From Thalassia testudinum (taxonomy: Eukaryota > Streptophyta > Magnoliopsida > Alismatales > Hydrocharitaceae): a stretch of DNA of 64,000 nucleotides. The notes below the pieces were generated by a model. That model did not search any database. It was not told the origin of the DNA and was given only the letters and a program-made list of their open reading frames with translations. Positions 55,618 to 64,000 of this stretch are shown in pieces; the first letter of the stretch is position 1; each line of letters begins with the position of its first letter. The DNA lies in assembly GCA_037157565.1 (NCBI GenBank), contig JAZHRO010000019.1, forward strand, positions 21,515,001 through 21,579,000, written 5' to 3'. Position numbers and translations under genes: made by a program.

Positions 55618-58244
55618 TGTTACGACCTGGTTCTCGGACCCCTACAGGACCCGAGACCAGCTCACCTCAACTAATCCCAAGACCCAATTGTCCAACGAGA
55701 AATAACAAAAAAGTAGGAAAGTAAACCACATTCACATATGCAATATAACTAAGCAATAAAAAAAAATGTACAAGCAGTAAAGGAAAGTAAAACTGTTATT
55801 CCATTACATGCCACCACAACAATAGAACAACGGAAACGAAAGTAACAGTAGAGACAACAGTAGTTAAAAAGTCTGATACTACAACATTAAGGAAAACAAC
55901 AAGAAACTGTTGAAACTACGGCTAGGCTCGACTGGGCCCAGCACCCTTCGCAGCCGGAAGCTCGGGCTGGTCAACTCCTGGTCCTGAACAGTGTTATGAA
56001 AAAATAGAGTCAGCGAATGTTGAGTAGAGTGGTATCTATACTATCTAAAATAGTGAAAGCAACAGGTTTAATTCTCTTTTCTATTTATTTTGTTTTATGT
56101 GTATTTATTGTTCACCCATTTTTCTCAATTATCCAGATATTCTTGATCTAGCATGTTCCTCGTGGGAACGATCTTGATTGCAGTCTTTTCCGAAAAGTAG
56201 AAGGTACACGTTATGCTCTCCTGGCTGGGAGAGTCTCCCGTGGTAGTCCTACACCCAGTCAACCACCCCGAGGTCACTGTAAAGACGTAGCGGTGACTAC
56301 GGCATGCGTGACAAGCGTACGGGTAGCTACTCTCACTGGCACGCGGTCAGTCATTTCCGCTAGCAGGTATGCCCAAAGTACAACACGGAACAGTATAGAG
56401 CCTTACCCTCTCAGAATAGGGATCTCGCCCCTCATAATCTTATAGGGGTCTCGCCCCTCCACAGTCCGCGCACCCTTGTCTGACTACCTCGGTTTGCCCA
56501 GAGGGCCTAACAAGTCGGTGTAGGGTGGCTAGCTGAACCCCGAGCCCCGTGGGGTGGCTAGCTCTATCCCTACACTAGTGTACACGAGGGCCAACAGGAG
56601 TCGGTGTAGAGTGGCCAATCCTAACCCCGGGTCTCAACCCAAGGGCGACTAGCTCCGCTCTGCACAAAAAGGGGACAGTCGCTCTCCTTGGTACCATGTA
56701 CTCAAGGGCGAGCACACTTCCCATCTACATTCCAGGTTTCCAACCAAACACAGGAGCTCTACTCCTAATTCCCCGTAGGGTTCATGCTCATGCTCACCTC
56801 AATTATTCAAATCCAGATTCCATCATTCACAATTCAATTCTTATTTATATATATACAGGCAACTCGTGTTCCATAATGCAATGCATGCCATTGGTGATTT
56901 CATAGGCAATTGGTTATACATGCAGCTCGTACTCTAACAAGCAATCCACAATTATTTTACAGGCAATTACTAGCAGTTTAGCTGAAACATGCATGCAAAT
57001 GCATCATATAGCACAAACGATTCATTCATTCCTCTATCCTAGGGTTCATGCCACATCCTAGGGTTCCATTTGAATGTTTCCACAAGCACATTCTTATCAA
57101 ATATTATTAATGGAATTTAAATTGCTTTACTAGACAATTCAGGAGTAATGGGGGCTTGAACCGTAGACCCTGGTGTCTCCGCGAGCCCCAAACACGTAAC
57201 AGGATGAAACCCTATACCAGGGAATACATCACAAAAGGAGGGTTCAAAACAGTGTACAAAGGTTTCTAGTACGTAGAAAAACTCGCAAGAAAACTATAGA
57301 TACTTCGTTTGCATAAATCGAATCTCGATCGGACCCCAAACGGGTCAAAAACGTGTCTATTGACCAAAATCAAACGTCTAGAAATAAGTCCAGACGTCTT
57401 AAAAGATACAGAAGTTTACCTCAAGTCCCTGTGGTGTCCTCAGATGTCCAGGCCTTTGTGATCGTTTGAAGGTAGTTCCAGATGTCGGACCACTCCTCCG
57501 GTCGTCTGGAAGCACCTTCGGTCGTCTGGTGAGCTGATTAGACGTCCGAAAGTGCGTGGGAGAGCGTTCCATGCTCCTTCCCAAGGCTGCTCCTGCATAT
57601 AACAGTCGTAGCCACCAAATCAAGCCCAACAAACACTTCTGCAGTGAGGCCTGCATGGCCGTAACCGCGAAAAGAATATACCTTCGTGATGAAAGAGCTT
57701 TCAGAAATTTGGTCTCAACTCCAGACGTCTAGATGCTCCGCCAGCTGTCTGGACTTCGCTCCAGATGTTTGATACTGGAAAACTTCCAGTACCAGAACCA
57801 GCTCCCAGCGCTCTTCGCCATGCTCCTCCTCGCTCCGCCGCAACTCCAATCGTTGCAGATGGTCGAGGCCACCTCTCTGGACTCTCTCCTCCTCCCGCAC
57901 GTGCTCGCGGTGGCCATGCGAGCTTTGCCGAGCTTCCACCGAAGCTCTTGTCCTCAGCCTCCTCCTCCCGCACTCTCCTCCTTCTTGCCCTCTCTCTCCC
58001 TCGCTCACCTCCTCCCGCGGCTCTGAAGGTGGGCTGTGGAGTGGAGAGGAGAGGAGGGGAGGGGTTTAGGGTTCAGGTAGGAAAGGAGGAAAAAGGAGAG
58101 AGAGGAGAAGGTCCTACGCGTCGCGCGCACGTAGGGCGTAGTACGCGTACAGAAATTTCATTTTCAGATGTCTAGGAAAGGGTCTAGATGTCTGAATGAG
58201 ACTCCAGACGTCTTAAAAGGCTAAAAGTGGGACAGGTCTTTGCA
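55618..58244 (-). mobile_element. Solo LTR, family alpha, copy 2
   Basis: 2627 bp. The left end TGTTACGACCTGG is the inverted counterpart of the CGGGTCGTAACA end of copy 1. The right end GGTCTTTGCA corresponds to the TGTAAAGACCCG start of copy 3. The flanking 5-mers are GGGGG (55613-55617) and GGGGA (58245-58249), 4 of 5 identical. It sits inside beta copy 2, so it is younger than that insertion. It contains the conserved 600-bp block (about 56130-56760 here) and CAGACGTCT words (57360-57770, 58205). Confidence 0.88.
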
Positions 58245-58911
58245 GGGGATATTTGTAATAATTTCAAAAGCGAAGGGGTTATTTGGGATAATAAGAGTCA
58301 GACTTGGACTAAAATGAAAACTAGGTTGAAATAATCTCAGATTGGAGGTTAAATTTTGATACAAACCTAATTTAAACCCAAGGAATTCAATGATAAAGCT
58401 GGATTTTGGTTTTGACCTCATTTGACTGGGTAATTTATGTAAAAACCTAAATTAGGGAAATAGTCTGTCTGTGACTCTATTTTAGGTCAAAACGGGTTCA
58501 GATGGTTAAATCAAAGATGTTAAACCCTAGAGAATATTTCTCTATGATTTTTAGAGGGTTTAGATGAATTTTATCCTAACCAAAACCTCAGTTAATTAAG
58601 TAGGTTTGTTTTCAGGATTTTAAATGTCATTTAATTCTTGAAATGAGTGAAAACCTGTTTCTGTCTGCATGAACCCACTTATTAGACATTAATGACTAAA
58701 TGACTTTTAATAAACCCCTGGCATGCCCCGTGGTTATTCTGCATTTGTGATAAGATGGTAAAATTGCAGAAATAATCCTGTTTTCATCTTTTCTTCTTAA
58801 AACAATTCATCATACTCAAAAAACCTTCTGACTGATATGTAGGAGCTTTTTCTGACTTTATAAGATCAGATTGAGCTAGTTATGGTTCCTGATGGTGTTC
58901 CCATCATATCC

Positions 58912-59852
58912 CTATGCCTAGCTTTTGCTACTCGCTTAGCAAAATTCTATGAATCGAATCAGTTATCTAGGTCGGATGTAACCGTCAGGATGCCCTACTA
59001 AGCCACATCTCTAGGAATCAGTTCTTAATACCAACAATGGGCCTAGAAGTACTCAAGTACCAGCCCAGATCCAGACCTGACTAGCTTTCACCTCAGTTTG
59101 TCATGAGGGTTTCTAAGGCCCACAGGAACTAACCTAAGGTTTGTTGTACCCAGCAGTTAAAGCACTCGTGCTTGAAACATGGTTAGTCCAGGTTCAGTTT
59201 GCCAGTGCACTTTGTAAGAGAAAGATATAGAAGAAGAATTTGATCTGTGGAGAGCTTTCTCTCTCTTTTTCTTTTCATTATATTTTTCCTTAGATCCATT
59301 TTCAAATTGGCCTTAAACACGGTCTGTATCGGATTCCTTGTCCCTTCCATCAATCCTCGCAGGGTCTTTGGCAATCAATGCTTCAAGATAGCACTGCCCA
59401 TGGCAACCCCCAGAACCCTGGCTTTCGAGATTTTGGGATAATCTCACCCATGGCGTTCTGTAGCTAAATCTAGACCCTGGTAATCAACATTTCGTGATAA
59501 TGTCACCTATGGCATCTGAACCAGCACAAGGTCCTTACATGCCCCCAGTAGGATATTTAGATATCCTAGGAGACAAGCACTGAGGAGATGATATGTTATT
59601 GTGCATCTTTAAGGGGAATTTCTCGCCTCTCCACGTCGGGAACTCGTCCAAATCAACTTGTGTTTTCGAGCCACTCCTAATCTAGATCTTAGGACTATTT
59701 TTAGAATAGATTAAATGCCCTTTTGGCATGATTTCATTATTTAGAGTGCACTGAACCAGATTGTGTGTGATTTAGGGTGCTTAAGTTACCGAGTCCCGCA
59801 AACCAGAGGTCAGTTAACGAGATCGAATACTACTTAAACCTTAGACCTAATA
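58912..59852. other. Unassigned sequence between solo LTRs
   Basis: No gene recognised. It has text such as CAACCCCCAGAACCCTGG and short open stretches without motifs. Confidence 0.4.
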
Positions 59853-59857
59853 CACAA

Positions 59858-62497
59858 TGTAAAGACCCGTTCTGTTCTGAGCCTTTTAAGACGTCTGGAC
59901 TGTCAGTTAGACGTTTGGACCCCTTCCCAGACATCTGGAAATTGAAAAATTTGTACGCAGACCACTTTCTTCTCTCTCTCTTCTTCTTCTCTCCCCTTCA
60001 CTGAACCCTAGCCGCTCTCTATATAAGAGCCCTCATCGCCCCTTCCTCTCTTCTCCACTCCACCACCACCACCTTCCTTCCTCTCCACTGTCGTGAGAGG
60101 GATGAACGAGAGAGAGGGAGCGACGAGGAGGAGCGGCGTGAAGGAGGAGGAGGTTGAGCTCGCGAGTTTGTGGGAGCTCGACGGAGGGCACATGGCCGGA
60201 GTAGCGCGTACGGGAGGAGTGCGTCAGGGGAGTCGTCCCTGACTCCTGTTGCAGCCGAAGCTGCAGGTGAGAGGGAGGAGCCGCGGTTGCGCGTGGTGAG
60301 AGGAGCGGGAGCTCGCTCTGGTACTAGGAATTTCCCAGTATCAGATGTCTGGAGTTTCGTCCAGACGACGGGTTGGATGCCTGGTGACGACACCGGACGT
60401 CTGAAAATAAGGTTTCGCGAAGGTAGGTTGTTCTTGCGGTTACGGCCATGCAAGCCGCATCGCAGAGCCAATTTGTTTGGCTAAAGGGGGAGATTTTGTC
60501 TATCACGTGTAGGGGTAGCTTTGGGAAGGCGCTGGGCACACCCTCCCACGCATTTTGGATGTCTAGATAGCTTACCAGATGACCGGAAGCACTCCCAGAC
60601 GACTGAAGGAGAGGTCGGACATCTGGAGCTGAGTTCAGATGGTCAAGTAAGGGTCATGGACGTCTGAGGTCGATGCAGGAACTTGAGGTGAGACCCTGGT
60701 GACTTTTAAGATGTTTGGACCTTGTGCCAGACGTCTGATTTGGTTTTGCAGTCCTGTTTTTGACTCGTTTAGGATCCGTTTGGGGTCCATTTTACGCAAA
60801 TGAGATATCTATGGTTTCCTTGTGAGTTCCACTACATGTTAGAAATCCTTATATACTGTTCTAAACATTCTGTTGTGTTATGTTCCTTGGTATAGGACTT
60901 CGATCTATTGTGTGTTCGGAACTTGCAGAGGCATGTGAGTCTGCCATTCAAGCCCCCAGTACTCTTAGATTGTCTGGTAGAGTGGTTTCCCCCTATTTTA
61001 AATATAAAATATGAATGCATATGTGAAATTAGATAACTAGAAACCTAGGATGTGGCATGAATCCTAAGACGAGAAACAGTTGCACTATTTGTATGCGTGT
61101 TTGAGATTGCAGTCATAAATGAATGAGTAGAATTGTAAACAATTATCTGTTAATAAATACGAGCTGCCTGTTGGAATATGAAATGCCTGTGCTAGTTAAA
61201 CAGTTACCTGTGATATCACTTGTTGCATATGTTAATTGTGAAAATAAGAGCTGCATGTGTAAATACAAGAATGGAAATGTGAATGATGAGACATGGTATG
61301 GAACAACATGGTGAATATGGGCATGAACCCTACGGGGAATTAGGAGTAGAGCTCCTATGGATGACTAGAAAGGATTTGGAAATGTGAGTGGGAAGCGTGC
61401 TGGCCCTTGAGTACATGGTACCAAGGAGAGCGGCTGTCCCCTGTTTAATGTAGAGCGGAGCTAGCTACCCTTGGGTTGGGACCCGAGGTTCGGATTGGCC
61501 ACTCTACACCGACTTTTGTTGGCCCTCGCGTACACTGTACCGAGGAGAGCTACTAGTGTAGGGAGCAAGCTAGCCACCTGCCTGGGGTTTAGCTAGCCAC
61601 CCTACACCGACTTGTTAGGCCCACTGGGCAAACCGAGGTAGTCAGACGAGGGTGCGCGAACTGTGGAGGGGCGAGACCCCTATTTGGTTCTGAGGGGCTA
61701 GACACCTGTTATTGAGAGGGCTAGGCCTTATATTATTCCGTGTTATACTTTGGGCGTACCTGCTAGCGGAAACGACTGACTGCGTGCCAGTGTGGGGTGG
61801 CTACCTATGCGCTTATCGCACGTGCCGTAGTCACCGCTACGTCTGTCTGTGACCTCGGGGTGGTTGACTGGGTGGAGGATCACCACGGGAGACTCTCCTG
61901 GCTAGGAGAGCACCACGTGTGCCTTCTACTCTTCGGAAAAGGCTGCAATCAAGATCGTTCCCACGAGGAACATGCGAGATCAAGAAAGAGATCTGAAAGT
62001 AAACCAATGGGTGAAAAGGAATGACTTGTAAAATAAAATAATTTGAAAAGATAAGTTTACCTGTTAGCTTTTACTTCTTTAGTTAGTTTGGTTACCATTC
62101 TACTCTGCGTTCGCTGACTCCGTTTTACTCGTAACCCTTTATAGGTCCAGGAGTTGAGCAGCCCGAGTCACCAGCTGCAAGGGTGCTGGGCCCAGTCGAG
62201 CCCAGCAGTAGTTTCCTATTTTTGTTGTACTCTCTATTCTACTAGTGAGTTTTAGACTGTTGTTTCCGTTTCTATTTCTGTACTTTGTTCAACTTTACTG
62301 CTGTGGTGGTGATATGTACTGTTAGCAGCTTTTACTTCCTTTACTGCTTGTACTCTTTTACTATTAGTTACTTTGCATAGTGAATGTGGTTTACTTTCCT
62401 GCTTTTCGATTATTTCTTGTTGGATGACTGGGTCTTGGGATCAGTCGAGTCGAGCTGGTCTCGGGTCCTGTAGGGATTCGGAAATCGGGTCATAACA
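59858..62497 (+). mobile_element. Solo LTR, family alpha, copy 3
   Basis: 2640 bp, start TGTAAAGACCCG, end CGGGTCATAACA, with a perfect 5-bp duplication CACAA at 59853-59857 and 62498-62502. It is colinear with copy 1. It has the clearest core promoter of the three copies (TATATAAG at 60020-60027), so the plus strand is taken as the element direction. CAGACGTCTG variants occur from 59885 to 60740, on both sides of the TATA box. No internal coding region is present. Confidence 0.92.
60020..60027 (+). promoter_or_regulatory. TATA box of alpha LTR copy 3
   Basis: TATATAAG in the context CGCTCTCTATATAAGAGCCC, followed by a pyrimidine-rich stretch typical of plant transcription starts. Copies 1 and 2 have altered or lost this box. 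Confidence 0.7.
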
Positions 62498-62502
62498 CAC
62501 AA

Positions 62503-63448
62503 GCTTTGCATTTTCCTCAACCTCTTGAGGACTAATCCGGATCGTGACAAGTACGTGAGCATTTAAATCCAATGAGATCCAAGAGGCCTAAGGTTGGTAT
62601 TTGCCACTAATCCCTTAAGTTTTAGCCTTCCAGGTCTTAATTCATCATTCGATCCAACCTAGAAGATAGGTAAGTTTCACATTACTTTGAAGGGACTTAA
62701 TTTCTTTCTTTATCTTTTTGCTCCTTTCTTCAATTTTTCTTCCCTCATTTTCTCATAAAATGGCTCTCCTTTTTCCACAATCCTCTCTTTTTTTTTATAA
62801 TAATTCTTTTTTATGAAACCCTTTTTGTGAATTGATTCTTATGGCATTTTACACTTTAATACCCCCCCATGCCTACGTTTTTCAATGTCCTCATTGTAAA
62901 ATAGGTGGGTTCGAGTTCAGCTTAGATCGTATATTAGAATAAGTTCAAAGGGTGGGTGGATGGGCTGGGATGATTGTTGAGGATGTTTCAAGCTCTGGTA
63001 CGAGTATGAGAGGTGGAGTCGGTTGTTCTAATGGATGAACCCTAAAGTGCAATATAACTTTAACAAAGAGATGTGTCGAAAGGGTTGCCTCCCGATAAGC
63101 GCCGAGTTTAACTCCATCAGCCGGGTGCAATAAGCTCAGGGGGAATGGAGATTAAAAGATACCTCAGCCAAGTTCGTATCAGTAAGTTCAATGAACGACT
63201 TAAGTCATTGGCCATTCATGATGAAAGGCTCAGAATTAAGGCTGGGTTGACTGATTTTGACGGCTCCATTTCCAAAGATTTTTCTTACCAAGAAAGGTCT
63301 AATCCACTTAGATTTGAGTTTTCCTGGGAAGAGTTTGAATTTGGCATCAAAGAGTAAGACTTTCTGATTAGGGTTGAAAGATTTTCGTACAATGTGCTTG
63401 TCATGGAAGTCCTTGACCTGCCTTTGTATGTGAGTTCTCATACGCGTC
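62503..63448 (-). mobile_element. Athila-type gypsy fragment, 3' of integrase
   Basis: On the minus strand, after the integrase C-terminus (63205-63448), the sequence GGCGCTTATCGGGAGGCAACC at about 63086-63106 appears. Its GGGAGGCAACCC core after the pol stop is a hallmark of Athila-group elements. The 3' untranslated part continues to about 62503. Upstream integrase is cut off by the beta LTR at 63449. Confidence 0.75.
63205..63448 (-). pseudogene. Athila integrase C-terminal part
   Basis: Upstream of the 78-codon open stretch a shifted frame reads SDAYENSH. The stretch then gives VKDFHDKHIVRKSFNPNQKV, LLFDAKFKLFPGKLKSKW, IRPFLVRKIFGNGAVKI and ends PFIMNGQ. This matches the integrase tail of Athila elements (usual form AYENS.IYK..TK.FHD, LKLFPGKLKS.W.GPF.V). 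A frameshift lies at about 63425. The integrase core is missing because of the beta LTR at 63449. Confidence 0.87.
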
Positions 63449-64000
63449 TGATGAGAGCCTCATCATGAGCCATAACTAGCTCATTTTGACCCAATAAAGA
63501 AGATAAAAGCTCCTACATAACCTAGAAGAAGGCCTAAATGAAGGAATAAGTACTCTGAGAAGAAAACATGAAATAAAGGTTAAAACTATAATTTTACCAT
63601 TGCAGTACATAAACGGGATTTCTCAGAGGCAAAACATAGGTCAAAATGTCTAAATAAGATAAAAAGTGGGTTGAGTCAATAAGAAATGGGTTCATGTGCA
63701 ATCTAGGAATTAAATGACATTTGGTAACCCTAAAACAGATCCGCTTAAATTAACAAGGTTCCGGTCAGGATAAAAATCAAGTAAACTCTCTAAAAATCCT
63801 TGAAAAATATCCTCTAGGGTTTAAAACATTCAATTTGGCTTTTAGAACCCAGTTTGACCTAGATTAGGGTCCTAGTTCATCAATTAACCTAATTTGGATT
63901 TTTACGCAAAATATTCAGTCAAACGTAGTAAAACCTAAAATCCAACTTCACCATTGGATTCCTTAGGTCCAAATGAGGTTTTTACCAAAATTTGGACCTA
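63449..64000 (+). mobile_element. Solo or terminal LTR, family beta, copy 3
   Basis: Starts TGATGAGAGCCTCATCATGA and is colinear with the inverse of the right ends of beta copies 1 and 2 (CATAACTAGCTC, then CTGACC/GGTCAGGATAAAA words). It runs out of the window. The junction is exact: the minus-strand Athila integrase reading stops where the LTR begins. Its left flank is GCGTC; the partner duplication is outside the window. Confidence 0.82.

Larger units (their letters stand above)
53702..58906 (-). mobile_element. Solo LTR, family beta, copy 2 (split)
   Basis: The left part (53702-55617) and right part (58245-58906) are colinear with beta copy 1 at 35444-38128. An alpha solo LTR (55618-58244) is inserted between them. 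Without it and its duplicated 5 bp the copy is about 2570 bp. The right end TCCCATCA matches the TCATCA end of copy 1. The flanking 5-mers are TATCG (53697-53701) and TATCC (58907-58911), 4 of 5 identical; the left edge was chosen partly by this match and is less certain. Confidence 0.75.

Noticed and set aside
57715..58175. Arg/Glu-rich overlapping ORFs in alpha LTR copy 2, and similar ones at 32588-33162 and 60019-60484
   Set aside because: The position corresponds to the transcribed leader of the LTR; the frames are not conserved among the three copies.
1..64000. A bacterial-type defence or metabolic system
   Set aside because: No operon, Shine-Dalgarno-spaced genes or prokaryotic families were seen; all coding traces are plant transposon proteins.

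Overview
The window is plant nuclear DNA, almost certainly from a flowering plant. Every recognisable coding piece belongs to a plant transposable element: L1-type LINEs, Ty1/copia, Ty3/gypsy with a chromodomain, Athila-type gypsy, PIF/Harbinger and hAT-like MITEs. I found no rRNA, tRNA, CRISPR array or bacterial-style operon, and no intact host gene. The species cannot be fixed from this sequence. Nearly all element ORFs carry stops or frameshifts, so this is an old, nested, heterochromatin-like block.

Layout, left part: 1-2913 is an L1-type LINE on the minus strand, cut by the window edge and by a small LTR element (2914-4500) that holds a 400-bp hAT-like MITE. 4943-5851 is a second hAT-like element with a perfect 8-bp target duplication and an (AT)35 tract. 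A gag fragment (about 7.0-7.2 kb) precedes a miniature LTR element (7646-9172) and two internally deleted copia elements (9476-12833 and 15462-17770, both minus). A Tourist-like MITE (13472-13812) lies between the copia elements. 19301-24500 is a miniature LTR element split by a 4.5-kb LINE (19578-24082) with a 12-bp target duplication and poly(A) tail. 25171-30450 is the most complete element: a chromodomain-bearing Ty3/gypsy copy with both LTRs, primer site and a 5-bp duplication.

Right part: two families of long solo LTRs dominate, named here alpha and beta. Alpha (2.6-2.8 kb) is at 32481-35311, 55618-58244 (minus) and 59858-62497. Beta (about 2.6 kb) is at 35444-38128 (minus), 53702-58906 (minus, split by an alpha copy) and from 63449 to the window end (plus). 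Most have matching or near-matching 5-bp target duplications, so the boundaries are well supported. 41884-47744 is a non-autonomous LTR element with 1.7-kb LTRs and no pol. 48.1-50.8 kb is a decayed two-gene PIF/Harbinger transposon (Myb/SANT-like protein plus transposase). The right edge holds an Athila integrase fragment cut by a beta LTR.

The genes do not form a cellular pathway; their relations are of nesting and age. The most notable observations are the multi-copy solo LTR families with a dispersed CAGACGTCTG motif in alpha, the two-ORF Harbinger relic, the precisely bounded LINE with a 39-nt poly(G) tract at a deletion junction, and a dispersed repeat family with shared ends (CAAGGTT...). 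Boundaries were read by eye; no database search was run.
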